Part shown: piece after piece, positions 34,676 to 48,041 of the stretch
Numbering within the stretch: the stretch's first letter is position 1
Layout: the number at the start of each line of letters is the position of its first letter
Source of the DNA: Diospyros lotus
Taxonomy: Eukaryota; Streptophyta; Magnoliopsida; Ericales; Ebenaceae
Direction: 5' to 3'
DNA length: 64,000 nucleotides
Assembly: GCF_014633365.1 (NCBI RefSeq)
Contig: NC_068343.1
Span: 28,365,307 to 28,429,306, forward strand
The notes under the pieces: model-generated
What the model saw: the letters and a program-made list of their open reading frames with translations, nothing else
Told to the model about the DNA's origin: nothing
Databases searched by the model: none
Made by a program: the position numbers and the translations under genes

Positions 34676-37600
34676 TTATTCAGGGTTGCCCAACGTGGTG
34701 GAAACTTTGTCATTTGGAAAATCACCGCCAAGATAGGATTTGAGCCTCTGCCCATTTACTTTGAACATGCCCTTGGTGTCATGAGTCACTTCAACGACAC
34801 CATAGGGGTATGCTTGGACCACGGTGAACGGGCCTGACCATCTCGAACGTAATTTTCCTGGAAACAACTTGAGACGCGAGTTGAATAGCAACACTTTTTG
34901 GCCCACCTGAAACTGTTTTCGGTGTACATGCTGATCATGCCGTTTGTTCGTCTTCTCCTTATATAACTTGGCATTCTCATAGGCTTCCAACCAAAACTCA
35001 TCCATCTCATTTAACTGTAGCAACCTTTTCTCACCAGCTTTCTTGAGATCAAAATTCAACTTTTTCATTGCCCAATATGCCCGGTGCTCTAGCTCAATAG
35101 GTACGTGACATGCTTTTCCAAAAATAAGGCAATATGGGGACATACCAATTGGCGTTTTGAAGGCTGTTCTGTATGCCCACAGTGCATCGTCCAGCTTCTT
35201 GGACCAATCTTTTCGGGAAGTACTCACTGTAAGCTTAAGGATTTTCTTTAGCTGTCTATTCGAAATTTTCACTTGGCCACTCGTTTCGGGGTGGTATGGT
35301 GTAGCAACTTTATGCCTTACCCCGTACTTTGCCAAAAGGGATTCAAAATGTTGGTTACAAAAATGCTTCCCCCCCATCACTGATAATGGCCCTAGAAGTT
35401 CCAAAGCAAGTAAAGATGTTTGTTTTCAGAAAACTTACCACTGCTCGGCCATCGTTAGTTGGTAACGCTATTGCTTCGACCCACTTGGAGACATAATCCA
35501 CTGCCACTAGAATGTATAAATTGGAGAATGATGATGGAAACGGCCCCATGAAGTCAATGCCCCAAACGTTAAATAATTCAACCTCAAGAATGCCATGTAA
35601 TGGCATATCTCGCTTCCTGGAGATGTTCCCCATTCTTTGGCATTTATCACACTTTTTTACCATGGTATGAGCATCCTTGAATTGAGTTGGCCAATAAAAC
35701 CCAGATTAGAGTACCTTAGCTGCTGTTTTTGTTGCTCTGAAATGTCCACCATAAGGAGAGGCATGGCATTGCTCTAAGATCATTTCCATCTTATCTTCTA
35801 GAACACATCTCCATATTACTTGATCTGCTCCTCTCCGATAAAGGATAGGATCCTCCCAAAAATAGTATTTGAGCTCCGAAAAGAATTTCTTTCTTTGATG
35901 GTAATCATAATCAGGAGGTACAATGTTACTTGCGAGGTAATTGACATAATCAGCATACCATGGTACCTCCGTTTCGCTGCTTGCTCGTTCCACTCTTAGA
36001 AGTTGCTTATTTGGAAATTTTTCATTAATATCCCCTATTTTAGATTGATTTTGTTGCTCCAATCTAGAAAGGTGGTTAGCTACCACATTCTCGCATCCTT
36101 TTTTATCTCGAATTTCCAAATCGAACTCTTGGAGAAGTAGGACCTAGCAGATTAGCCTTGGTTTTGCCTCTTTTTTTGAAAGTAGATATTTCAGTGTGGC
36201 ATGATCCATATAAACAATCACCTTTGAACCAATGAGATATGATCGAAATTTTTCAAAAGCAAAGACCATTACTAGGAGCTCTTTTTCTATAGTAGCGTAA
36301 TTCATTTGGACATCATTGAGGGGCCGACTAGCATAGTAAATCACATGTAAGACTTTGTCCCTTCGTTGTCCCAAAATTGCCCCAACTGCATAGTCACTAG
36401 CATCACACATTAATTCGAATGGCATGTTCCAATCTGGTGCCACAATAACAGGTGTTGAAATTAACTTTTCCTTTAGAGTGGTAAATGACCTTAGGCACTC
36501 CTCAGAAAATTCAAATTTTGCATCCTTCTCCAACAAGTTGCATAAAGGCTTTGTAATCTTGGAGAAATCCTTAATAAATCGTCTATAAAAGCCGGCATGT
36601 CCCAAGAAGCTACGGATACCCTTGACTGATGTTGGAAAAGGAAGCTTCTTAACTTGAATTTTTTCCTTGTCAACTTCAATACCCCTAACTAAAATTCGAT
36701 GTCCCAATACAATTCCTTCTTGGACCATGAAGTGGCATTTCTCCCAATTGAGCACCAAGTTTGTTTCTTCACATCGCTTCAAAACAAGTGTCAATTTCTT
36801 TAGGAATTCATCATATGAAGAACCAAAGACTGAAAAATCATCCATGAACACTTCAATAAATCTTTCTACCATATTGAAGAAGATTGACATCATACAACGC
36901 TGAAAAGTGGCAGGGGCGTTGCACAAACCAAACGGCATCCTTCGGTAGGCGAATGTACCATATGGACAAGTGAACGTTGTCTTCTCTTGGTCTTCTGGAG
37001 CTATTGGAATTTGATTATATCCCGAATAGCCATCAAGGAAACAATAGTGGGAATGACCTGTTAAGCGCTCCAACATTTGATTAATGAATGGTAGGGGAAA
37101 ATGATCTTTTTACGTTGCATCATTCAACTTACGATAGTCAATGCAAACCCGCCATATGGTAATAGGTCGAACTGGAATGAGCTCGTTGTTTTCGTTCTTT
37201 TCCAACATAATACCTCCCTTTTTAGGCACCACTTGAACTGGACTAACCCAAGCACTATCTGAGATAGAATAGATAATCCCAGCATCCAGTAACTTCAGTA
37301 CTTCAGCTCTAACCACATCTTGAAGATGAGGGTTTAGTCGTCGCTGATGTTGCACTACCGGCTTGTAGGTGTCTTCAATTAATATCTTGTGCATGCAAAG
37401 AGATGGGCTAATCCCTTTTATATCAGCTATAGTCCATCCAAGAGATGACTTATGTTCTTGAAGTACCCGGAGTAACTTATCCTCTTCTTCTTGGCTAATG
37501 GACTTAGCAATTATAACTGGAAGAGTAGAAGACTCACCCAAATAGGCACACCGAAGATGGGATGGTAGCTTATTTAGCTCCAATTTTGGAGTTTGTTGAA

Positions 37601-39923
37601 TGAAAGGTAAAGGTCGTGGAGGACCTGTGCCCAATGCCTTATATTGCTTCCCCTTTTGAATAAGTTCAGACCCTCGCAAATATTTGACACATTCTTTAAT
37701 CGTAGAAGAGTCGGTATCTTCAACTTATGAGTGCATCACACATGCTTCCTAGGGATCTGATGGGTGCTCCAAAGTGAAAGTGTTTTATGTCTCTCTATCC
37801 ATAATATCAATCTGAAAACAAGAATCTGAAGCAGTAGGAAATTTGAGTGCTTCAAACACATTAAAGGTCATTTGCTCCACATTCAGCCTTAGCATGAGTT
37901 GACCTTTCTGCATATCAATAAGTGCTCGTCCAGTAGCTAGAAAAGGGCATCCCAAAATAAGGGGAATATCCCTATCTTCAGCCATATCCAAAATGATGAA
38001 ATCTGCTGGAAATATAAACTTGTCCACTTTTACCAAAATATTTTCAACAATTCCATATGGATGTTTCATGGACTGATCTGCTAGCTGCAATGACACCCTT
38101 GTAGGCTTTGCTTTGCCTAGCCCAATCTTTTGAAAGATAGAAAACGGCATCAAATTAATGCTAGCACCTAAATCACATAAAGACTGTTCAAAATATAGGT
38201 TGCCAATGGTGCAAGGGATGGTGAAACTTCCTGGGTCTTTCAACTTTGGCGGTAATTTATTCTGTAAAATGGCACTACACTCCTCTGTTAGCATCACGGT
38301 TTCATGCTCCTCAAACTTCCTCTTGTTCGATAGAATCTCTTTCATAAATTTCGCATAGCTGGGCATTTGAGATAGAGGTTCAGCAAATGGTATATTGATA
38401 TGTAGCTTCTTGAATACCTCCAAAAATTTCTCAAATTACTTATCCAACTTGTGCTTGTGCAATCTTTGAGGAAACGGAATAGGTGGAACATAAGGCTTGA
38501 CTGTTGGTGGGATCACTTCCTCTTGTTCAGCTATGTCTTCGGGCTCCTTAGTTTCAACTGTTATCTCCTTTTCAATATTTGTTTTCTTTTCCACACTTGG
38601 TCTCTTAACATGGATTTCAAGGAGTTGCACTCCACTCCTTGTAGTGATTGCATTTGCTTGCTCCTTAGGATTAACTTCGGTGTTACTTGGCCATGTGCCC
38701 TGTTGCCTCTCAGTAAGAATTTTAGCTAGCTGTCCAATTTGAGTCTCTATATTTTTGATGGCTGCATTGGTCCGCTCACTTCTTTCTTGAAGTTTTGAAA
38801 TTGCTTCTTCCTATCCTCCTTTTTCCTCATGTGGTCTTCCTTGTTTTGGTGGGTTTTGAATTCCTTGATTGTTTCCATATGAAAAATTAGGATGGTTTCT
38901 CCAACCGGGATTGTATGTTGGAGAAAATGGATTATTCTGTGGACGCTGGAAATTTTGTTGATGCGGGAAGTTTTGCGCATAAGTAGCCTACTTTGTGAGT
39001 GAATGGTCCCTAATGGTCAATGGGCATTCGGATGACAGATGGTTTGCCCCACAAGTTACACAAACTGGAAGAGATCCTTGCACCATATTAACTGATGGAG
39101 AGTATTTTAAGTTTTCCATCTGTTTTGAAAGAGTATCAATCTTGGCCAACATCAACGTATTCATATCCACTTCGTGTACTCCAGCTGCTCTCCTATGTGA
39201 ACTCCTATTCGGCCACATTACAAATTGCTCACTCATTGTTTCATAAAGATCATGTAGCTCTCTAGCTGATTTGTTTCTAATAGAACCACCTGCTGTAGAA
39301 TCAACTGCCGAACGGCTGTAAGGAGTTAACCTGGCATAGAAATAGTGATTTTGAGCTGGTAAAGAGAACCGATGATTCGGACACTTCCTTAGCAGTTCTT
39401 TATACCATTCCTATGCTTCATGAAAATTCTCTGTTTCAGCTTGCTGGAAAGTTGAAATTTCATGCTTTAATTTGCTGATCTTGGTTGGTGGAAAATATTT
39501 TAGTGTGAACTTGTGAACTAAATTAGCCCATGTAGTGATTCTACCAGGTGATAGTGAATCCAACCACTCTCGAGCTTTGTCTTTCAGAGTATGAGGAAAA
39601 AGTCGCATTCTCATTGCTTCTTCATTGATCCCTTGATACTTAAAGTTGCCACAATACTCCAAAAAATGAGAGAGATGGTAATGTGGATTTTTATCACTTC
39701 TCCCATAGAATGGAATGTTGTTGGAGAACAAATTTATCACATCCGGCCTCAACTGGAAGTTATCGTGCCCATATGGAGGATAGACTATGCTCGACCAGTT
39801 CTCAACGACTGGAGGCATCATGAAATCCCCTATCAAGATATCTTTCTCATTAATCTCAACAGTACGATCCACTTGAACAAGCTGATTTTCGTTGTCTTCC
39901 ATAGTGCTCTGTTGTTGTCCCAT
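34676..39923 (-). pseudogene. Athila gag-pol polyprotein, one frame with ten stops and a frameshift
   Basis: One reading frame from ATG 39923 (MGQQQSTMEDNE) to about 35370, then shifted to end at 34676 (about 1750 codons). Gag 39923-38990 has a zinc knuckle CVTCGANHLSSEC (about 39062). The protease site is DLGASINLMP (about 38174). RT has the LNPHLQDVVRAEVLKLLDAGIIY start and catalytic FMDD (36845-36834). RNase H has [10 protein letters not shown] (about 36410). Integrase has an N-terminal HHCC zinc site spread over 35760-35640, core words GIDFMGPFP and IISDGG, Glu in YHPETSGQ, and a C-terminal [14 protein letters not shown]. In-frame stops end at 39411, 38988, 38811, 38436, 37785, 37749, 37725, 37110, 36144 and 35706. 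Most fit CAA/CAG or TGG turned into a stop. The frameshift lies in a G run at about 35370. Confidence 0.95.
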
Positions 39924-40127
39924 TTTTACTCTCTATTCACGACGTCTTTGATGGAAGGTTCGTTCAATCTTTGGATCAAACTCAACAAGATCAAGAGGTT
40001 CTGAACACTGCATGCACTATTTCAATCCTAACACAACAAAAATTGAAATAGTTCAGCGTAAAAAATTAAAGGAAGCAACACAAGTATTAAAGCTAATCTT
40101 AATTAAAGTAGTAATCAAAATAACCAA

Positions 40128-40145
40128 TCCCCAGCAACGACGCCA
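40128..40145 (-). promoter_or_regulatory. Athila primer-binding site (tRNA-Asp)
   Basis: TGGCGTCGTTGCTGGGGA on the minus strand, six bases after the 5' LTR end. It matches the complement of the plant tRNA-Asp 3' end (TGGCGCCGTTGCCGGGGA) except for two C-to-T changes. Confidence 0.88.
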
Positions 40146-40151
40146 AAAACT

Positions 40152-43100
40152 TGTTCGTGTATTCTTTCCTGCAAGTGAATGGAATTGTAACAAGTAATAT
40201 AATGATGAATAGAGTATCGTTCCCATGAGGATTAGCTTTTAATCCTTACTTTAACCACTATTAGCTTTAAGAAACCACACATAATTAAAAGAATACTTGT
40301 AATACCCGGTATTACATGGTGTTGAAAATAAATAATTTTGATTATTTTGAAAGGATCTTGAGTGGTCCGGGAAGCCCAAGAGTTAAATTCGAGTAATTAA
40401 TTAATAAATTGCCGAATTGGCGGCTGGGAGTGCCTCGGGACTTGGATGTCCATGGAAGAGGGCAAGAGATTGACGAGCGTCTCAAGATGAGATTAATGAC
40501 GCTGGAAGCAGTCCGATCGGGAATAATTTTCGGAATAAATTCTGTATAAGCCCGAGTGAGTGCCAATACCGAATAGGCGGAGGGGACCTCTTGGAAGCTA
40601 AGGGGACCCTAGGGGTGGTTCGGTTTTCTGAGTAAGGCAACCCTTAAGTGCTTTCGGGTCGAATAAAGGTCCCGTGTAGGCGCAGGGATGAAATCAGCAT
40701 TTTCGAGCAAAAGTCGATTATTAATTTTGGAAAAATTAATATTTAGAGAGCCTTAAGAGCAATTAAATATTGGCTTGGAGGGTCTAAGGGTAATAAATAA
40801 ATTTTCTTAAATGAAATTAAGAGGTTCTTGAGTGTAATAAATGTGAAATAAGGAGGTCAAATATGTAAATTGTGTATATATATATTTATATACGTGTGAG
40901 CTTGGGGAGCAAGCTTGTTACAGTGCATTTGTTTTCTCTGAAATTGAAATCAAAGAGGAAGGGAACAGAGCCGAGAGGGAGAGGAGATCGAGAGAGAGTT
41001 ATGGCCGAGAGGAGAGAGAGATGATGTGGGAGATGAAGAGAAAAGTAGCAAGAAGGAGAGAGCTCAAGGCGGCGGCCATGGCGGGTTGCAGCGACGTTGG
41101 TGACAGTGACCATGGCTGGAATAGAGCTCGCGACCGAAATAAGGAGGGAGAGAGAGGAGCTTGGTTGAGGAATCGCATGAAAGAAGTGAAGCAATGCGAG
41201 ATCGGGAGAGAGAAGGCAACTGCGGCTAAAGGCCGCAGCCATGGCGCGGTGTTGAAGCTTGGGGGAGCAGCTATGGCTGCTCGATGATGGAAGAGGAACG
41301 CAGCAGCAGGCGGAGCAGCGAGGCACGCCTATGGATCTCGTGGAGGCCGAAGGCGGAGTCGGCCAGTGGAGGCCGCGGCACCTATCAGCGTCGAAGCAGC
41401 CATCAATGGCGGCGGCCGAAGCTTGCGGTGAGGCTGCCATGGCAGCGGCTCAGGCAGAGGAGGCAGGTTCGGGTGGTGGCTTTGCGACAGCTTGGGGTGG
41501 CCGGCGATGGCTGAGATGGCAGCAACGGGGTAGCTCGCGGAGGCTTTTGGCCGAGAAGAAGGAGAAGCACGCGCACGCAGGTCAGCCGCGCATGGAAGAA
41601 GAAAGGGGAATAGTGCGCGCGGGAGAAAGAAACAGGGGAGAAAAGGAAAAGAATAAAAGAAAAAGAAAAAAAAAAGAAAAGAAAAGAAAGTAGAAAATAA
41701 GAAATTCTGGAAAATAGGGAAAAATCCCGAAAAATTCCAGAAAGATTGGGGAAAGTTCTGGAAATTAATTTGAGGCCCGAGAAGCGTGCTGGAGGCCGAG
41801 AATGAGATTTGGGCGCAAGATTTGCAGCCAAAGAAGCAACGCCAGGTGAGCGTTTTCCCGATGCCTTCTCCAGAATTAATTGAGGTATATTGAGTTAATT
41901 CTTCCCTAGTTATTTTCATTAAATGAGTTAATGAATTGTGTAGTATTGGTTGGATTAAACCCTGTGTTGGGGTATTTGAAATTTTGTTATTGGATGATTT
42001 TGGGGATGTTCGGAGTAGTTGAAGGCATTGGTTAAATGCCAGATGTTAATGGAGTTGGGGTTTTGTGTGTTTTGCATCTAGGTTTGACCGGGTAGGCGGT
42101 GATCCTAGAGGAACTAAAGGTTCGGGCTGGAATTCGGGCCGAGGCAGAGATGAGGCTTCGAGCCAGGTAAGGGACGGCCCCATGTGGAGGTGGCCTTGCA
42201 AGTTGGTAAATATGCTTGATAATGTTTTTATGTTGCACTGGCATGTAGTGGTTATATCTTGTGTGATGCAAGAACTAGTGGACCTGTGGCCATATGGAGG
42301 ACTAGTGGTGGGGGCTGATAGGTTGATGCCTCAAACCTTAGTGGGTTGTGAGGATGTGTGAGCCTAGCCTCATTTGCATGCATTTGGCATACATAAACAT
42401 GATTATATTCATATTTACATGCATTGCACCCTTACTGAGTCTTTATGACTCATGAGGTTTTTTACCTCATGTGTAGATGATGCAAGTTCGGATGCAAGCA
42501 GGGATGGCGCCGGGAGGCCGTTGAGGCAACTAGCTGAGTTGCTCGAGTTATGTATTTTTAATATTGCTTGTATGTAGCTAGGGGACGTGGTGTATGTATA
42601 CCCTTGTGAGTAAAGGTCCGTGTTATTGAGCTTAAATGTATTTAATTGTTGTAATCACCATAGTATGATAGATGATTGTGAGATTGCCTGTTGAGTGTGA
42701 CATAGTCGGTAAAGCCAAGTTTCGGACCGAGTCAAGATCAGCGAGGTATGTTCTCATAAATCCCCAATACTCAGCGAAGTGTTTGTATGCTAGCTTTGTG
42801 CCTGGGTCACCTCTGGCTTGCTATGGGGCGAGCTAAAGAGAGGTGAAGCTCATTCGGGTTTCGGGTCTCAGTCCGCTGTGTCTTCTTGATTGAGTTAGGA
42901 CCGATTCTCGAGTGGAGCGAAGGGAAGGGCGAAGCCTAGTTCCCACCTAGGGCGTTTCTCTTGAAACATAGTCCGACCCTTCAGTTGTGGTTTGATAGGT
43001 GAGTAATCTGGTCGATTATTTACCGGTGGCGCCCGTAAGTGGGAGCGGGTCGTTACAATACTCACTGTAAGTTTTATATTAACTAAAACTAACTCACTAA

Positions 43101-44358
43101 ATGGAAAGCACAAAATAATTCTTTAGGTTTTTGAATGTAGAAATCTAATGTACTAGGGTTCATAAATCCACATTAGTTCTTTAACTGGTTTAATCTTTTA
43201 GTGATCGGGTTTTATAATTCTTGCTTTAAGCTAAAAATCAATGATCCTAAGTTAATCAAAAGCCTTTCTCGATGGTCAATCGAATCTATGATTACATATG
43301 AGATTAATTATCTCTAATTAATTTGCAAATATACAAACATGCATTTATCCACAATGATCATCAAAATAGGATTTCACAAGGCATAACGGTATCTCTACCT
43401 ATTATTGAACCTTATGTCGTTTATTACCAAGTGCTATATATTGAATCTCTCGAAAGCAATATAAATCACAAACACGTTCTAATGGTGGCCAAACATCAAA
43501 ATGGAATTAGTGCATAACAAACGATCAACTCGAAAGACAAGAATATAATAAAACCCAAATATTTTTAATTAAACCAACATTGAACTAGGTTTCATCAATC
43601 ACCCTAGACATAAATTACTTAGCCTAACATAGTTTTAACCAATGAAAGAATAATAAAAATGAAGTTCATGATGTTGGAGAGAAGAAAGAACATAAAAATA
43701 CAACTAAAACCGAAGATCTTCAAGAAAATCTCCTTCTTCTTCCTCGACTTGCCATCTTCTCCTCTCCAAAAAGCTCATCAATCTATCAAGAATCCTTCCT
43801 TATATAGTGCTTTTTAGGTCTTCGAAGTCGTGCCCCTTGAGAGAGCCCATCTCTACTTGATTTGGAAGGAAACAGGCTCAAAACGGTCTTTTTACGAAGC
43901 TTAGAGCCTTACTGCGGCCTTACCACGGAATGCTTTCCACGGTAAGGCCGTGAGCCACAGAATGAAAATCTTGTCATGGGCTTACCACAGAATGCTTTGC
44001 CCGATAAGGCCGTGAGCCACATAAAACAATTCTTACCACGACCCTACCATGCAATGCTTTGCGTGACAACACCGTGAGCCATTTCTCTTTTATTTCCAAT
44101 ACTTCACCAATGACGTCATTCTTCCGGCGCTTTGCGACATCATCATCCTCGACCCCAAATGGACGTTTGACCTTGCCTTTACTGCCATTTTAGCTCCAAA
44201 AATGTGATATCATCATCACTTTGTGCTCCAATTGTCTTCAACACATGCTCCACATCTACATAACCATATATAGAACCAAATCAAGTAGAAATCATGCTCA
44301 TTGAATGTATAAATGCTAAGTTTATGGACCAAAATAAGTGTATAAAAGACACTTATCA
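40152..44358 (-). repeat. Athila 5' LTR, interrupted by solo LTR 3
   Basis: TGATAAGTGTC (44358) to CGAACA (40152) on the minus strand. Removing 40298-43057 and one TSD copy leaves exactly 1442 bp, the length of the 3' LTR. Confidence 0.93.
40293..43062 (+). mobile_element. Gypsy-type solo LTR 3 (40298-43057) with TSD ATACT
   Basis: 2760 bp, TGTAATACCCGG...GGGTCGTTACA, with perfect TSD ATACT at 40293-40297 and 43058-43062. A (TA)n TATA-like region lies at about 40876-40892, with a GA-rich, then GGC-rich leader. The open frames on both strands at 40886-41919 are compositional and not genes. It entered the Athila LTR after Athila inserted. Confidence 0.92.
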
Positions 44359-44363
44359 AGCAG

Positions 44364-45033
44364 CGAGGAGGCGGTGCAGCGTAGAGGCAGCTTGAGGTGT
44401 CGGTGGTGAGTAGCTTGAGGCCGCGCGCAATGGAGCTTCAGGTGGCGGCGGACAACTGAGTGGTTGGAGACGAGGATAGGGGTTTTGGAGGGAAAGAGGT
44501 GGAGGGATGGGTGACGACGGCGTGGGTGAGAGGGAGGTAAAGAGAGAAAGCGAAAGAGAGAGAAAGAGAGGCAATGAGTGAGGGAGGGAGTGGGTCTATG
44601 AGAGAAAGAAAGAGAGTGGGAGTGGGAGGCAGAGATCACAGAGAAAAAGAGAGAAGGAGAGTGGGAGTGGGAGGGAGAGAAAGAAAGGCGCCGCACTCTC
44701 CAATCACATTGTATAAGATATATAATTTAAAATTCAACCATTAATGTGATTGATGATAACTGCAATTAATGTGATTGGAGAGCTCACAAACACCCATCCA
44801 AAATTCAAAATATATATATTTATTATTTATATATTTAATATTCAATCATTCATTTATATATTTATACATCCATCTCAATCATTCAAATGTCTCTCATATA
44901 ATATACATATTTTAAAAAATTATTGATCTAGATCATTGATATATTTATCCATTCATCTCAACCATTAAAATATCTCTCTTATACAATTTACATATTTTCA
45001 AAAAAATGTTCTGCTTTATTATATATATATATA
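44364..45033. repeat. Simple-repeat-rich module, right half
   Basis: Continues 28770-29638 after the Athila insertion. GGCGGTGCAGCG/GCTTGAGG words, then a (GA)n-rich part (44500-44690), a repeated AATGTGATTG(GA/AT)GA word (44700-44790), and an AT-rich end TTATTATATATATATATA. The last part resembles 56640-56740. Confidence 0.6.
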
Positions 45034-45060
45034 CTAGGGATAACCCGTGCCTGAAGGCAC
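45034..45060 (-). mobile_element. Helitron-type 3' end, minus strand
   Basis: Minus-strand reading: hairpin GTGCCTTCAGGCAC (45047-45060), about a dozen bases, CTAG (45034-45037), then T of a (TA)n tract. The interior to the right (45061-45402) is C-rich with TCGCCCCC words. No Rep/helicase coding sequence. Confidence 0.6.
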
Positions 45061-45457
45061 AGTGTAACTTAAAAAAATCAAACATTGAATTTGAACGCGA
45101 AATAATCAAACATTGAACTCAGATTTGCACCCCTCCACCACAAAGAGCATCGCTGTTTGCTATCGCCCCCTCGCCCTACCACCGTAGCTCCCGATACGCA
45201 CTCGTCCCGCCGGTCGCCCCCACTCATCGACGCCCTGCCATTTCCACCACCTGTTGTCGCCCCCAGCCACTGCACCATCGGACCAGATTCGTCATTGCAT
45301 CTGTCTTTTCATCTCCTCTGCCATCCCCCACTAGTCGCCCCCACTGGTTAGCCCTCCGCCGTTTGCATCGCCTGCTGTCACCCCCCGCCGTCGCACCGCG
45401 TGCTAGCGTATACTCGTACCTAAAGGCACGATGTAAATAATATTAACGGTGGAGGGG

Positions 45458-48008
45458 GAGGGTGTAACACCCCGCCTTACATGGGCGTGCCACTATAAGG
45501 GAATCCCCAGGAATCTTTTTTTTTTTTTCAAGTATGTCACACACGGCGCTATGAGTACAATCTTCACATGCAGATGAAACAATCGTCGCATAAAATGGCC
45601 GGCGCCCGCGGTGATTTCAAGAACAATCATCACATGTAGATGAAAATCCCGAGAACCCCAGTCTTACTTGTTTAACTAACAAGATCAATAGACTTAAAAC
45701 TAAACGAGACATAATATAATGCAGCGGATTAAATATTATCAAAATGTCGTGACCTACCACGAGTTCCTTACAAGGTGTTCTCACACCGAAATATATATTA
45801 CAAACTATCAACTGATAACAGCATTATCATACATTCGTTCATATATATACCCAAAATAAACACTAACACCTCCAAAATGATACAATGACTATCAACTAAA
45901 CACCGTTGGCCCCACCGACCATGTCCTCGACCTCGCAGCAGTCCCTGGCTGGAACGTTGAATGTTCCAGGGGCATAACCCAAGTTCGATGATATAACATC
46001 TAAGTGGTGGCATGAAACAGTTTACATAATGCATGAAAGACATACGAGCATGACATATACAGACAAAACGACAACATGCAACACGTCTAACTTAAGAAAT
46101 CTCCCTGACATATTCAACCTCTCGTGAAAAATCTATTCCACACCATTGGGGTTGACCTTGTCGCGACATAGTTAATCCTCGAGTGCCCTACCGTGTCACT
46201 TGTTCACCTAGATTAATCTTGTCCCAATCTCAAGAAGACCCTATCCCGTCCCATACGAACCCAACAACGACACAAAAATGACACCTCGATGATATGAAAA
46301 TCACACGCTATGCACTGACTCTTTTATAAGTAAAAAAAATAGTTGATGCAATATACCACATGTTCAATATGCAAAAGATGCCATAAGTAATAAGAGAAAA
46401 CGCTTTTGCAAAACAACCCAAGTTCTAGAGGGTATAATCGCTCACTAGAATTGATTCAATCACGTGTAACCTAAGCTTGGGAGGGTAAAATGACTCGTCT
46501 GAATCCACTACACTCGCCCCAACACACAGTCAAGATAGGGTAAAGCTAGAATCAAACCACTCACCTCAATTCAGAAACGTCCAATTTTTGCCTCGAGAAA
46601 CCTATCACACCTCGAAAATTGTGCAATTCTTCCTTTCAATAGCCCAACCATCTCCTATTCACCATTTAAGACCTTAGAAGTCAATATTTCTATTTTTCCT
46701 TGATTTTCTCTATTTTTCTCCATTTTTAAACCTTTCTTACCTTCAAAAATTCATAAAAAATACCTAACATCAAATTTCACCAAATATTTTTCCATGATAA
46801 TTCCTAAAATAATTTTATCAAAATTACAAAATTAATTTTAGAGAAAAACCCTACCTCATGCACCACCCAGAGCCTTGGCGAGTGAAGCCCACGCGCGGCC
46901 GGCTTCGGTCGTCTTCTCTGGCTATGACAGCTTTCTGGCGACTTTCTTTGGCCAAAACAACTATGGGGCCTTGAAGATCTCGATGAGGCGACCTCAATGG
47001 ACCCTTCACCCATCGGAAAAAGTTACCGAAAGAGGGTTTAAAACCCAGTTGTAGGTTTCGATCCGGCGACCCTCTTTTTTCCGGCCAACTCACTGAAACC
47101 CCATCAAATGTACACGAAACTCTCCAGAAATGATCCTTATGACTCAAAGAACAAAATCCCTCTAATCTCTTTGCTTGATTTTTGCCAAAATGAGAGAAAT
47201 TTACCTCAATTTTAAATTTGAACTCTCGGCCATTTACCCATTTTATACCAGATCTCGACCCGAATTTCCACCATAAATCGATGGATCTTATCCCCTTAAC
47301 CCTAGATCTAGCCTTCTAACCAATCAAAAAGCTCCAAATCGTGAGCTAAAGCCCTCGAAAAATCCAGCCAAATCGAAAATCTTATCTTCCAATATTTTCG
47401 ATCACATCAAGGCCATTTCCGACCAATGGCAACCATAAACCATCTCATCATCATCTGGAGATCACCCTAGCACCTCCGGGTGACCTTCCCGACGCCTCCA
47501 GGCAGCTGGCCGGCAGCCACAGAGCGGCCAGTCGGTTTCACACCATGGAACTTCCAAAATTTGCACTTTAGCCCCCCAAGCAACTTCTAATTTCATTTTC
47601 TCCCAATCCTTGATACCCCTGGACTTCTCATTAATTCCTTGACTGCCCTCCAGTTCTAAACTATTCATTTCCCTTAATAATTTCTTGAAAATTCGTTGTT
47701 TCGACCTCCCTCAGGTAGTTTACAAAATCTGCACTTTCGACCTCCCTCGGGTAGTTTACAAAATCTGCACTTTTGCCTGGACACCCATAATCGCGTGTTA
47801 TTGACTTTAAACTTTCGCGAAACTCTTGATTTTGGAAAATATCGCTTATTTGGACAATTTTAACTTTATTGACTTGCTTTGACTTAGTCCCTCACCTTTC
47901 ATTTACGTTTTGAATATTATACGTAGGCCCGAAACTATAATAAATACCATTTTGACCTCATAAATTTTGAAAATACTCTTAATATTAAATACTGGGTATT
48001 ATAGAGGG
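45458..48008 (-). mobile_element. Gypsy-type solo LTR 4 (45463-48003) with TSD GAGGG
   Basis: 2541 bp in minus orientation: plus strand starts TGTAACACCCC and ends CTGGGTATTATA. Perfect TSD GAGGG at 45458-45462 and 48004-48008. The terminal ACA has become ATA, a C-to-T change. Minus-strand TATA-like GGTATAAAATGG at about 47240. Shares the GAACGTTGAATGTTCC word (about 45953) with LTRs 1 and 5. Confidence 0.88.
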
Positions 48009-48041
48009 AGCACAACCATCAACGACGGGTGAGGGGGCATT

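Larger units (their letters stand above)
29634..44363 (-). mobile_element. Complete, decayed Athila-type Ty3/gypsy retrotransposon
   Basis: Element 29639-44358, minus strand, with TSDs AGTAG (29634-29638) and AGCAG (44359-44363), one mismatch. Order along the minus strand: 5' LTR (44358-40152, interrupted by solo LTR 3), PBS for tRNA-Asp, gag, protease, RT, RNase H, integrase, spacer, env-like ORF, PPT, 3' LTR (31080-29639). Both LTRs are 1442 bp once the insertion is removed and differ by roughly 3-4 % by eye over the first 400 aligned bases, mostly by transitions. The tRNA-Asp primer site, the HEAWERFKELL-like gag region, the DLGASINLMP protease site and the env-like ORF after pol are hallmarks of the Athila clade. 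It cannot encode working proteins. Confidence 0.95.

Noticed and set aside
35368..35376. Programmed frameshift in Athila integrase at the G run
   Set aside because: Homopolymer in a heavily mutated element; an ordinary indel or sequencing error is more likely.
40886..41919. Several overlapping open frames on both strands (up to 196 codons)
   Set aside because: They lie within the transcribed leader of solo LTR 3, are GC/GA-rich, and match no family.
43323..43517. Open frame duplicated in both Athila LTRs
   Set aside because: It is LTR sequence; the second copy at 30060-30240 has the same frame only because the LTRs are alike.
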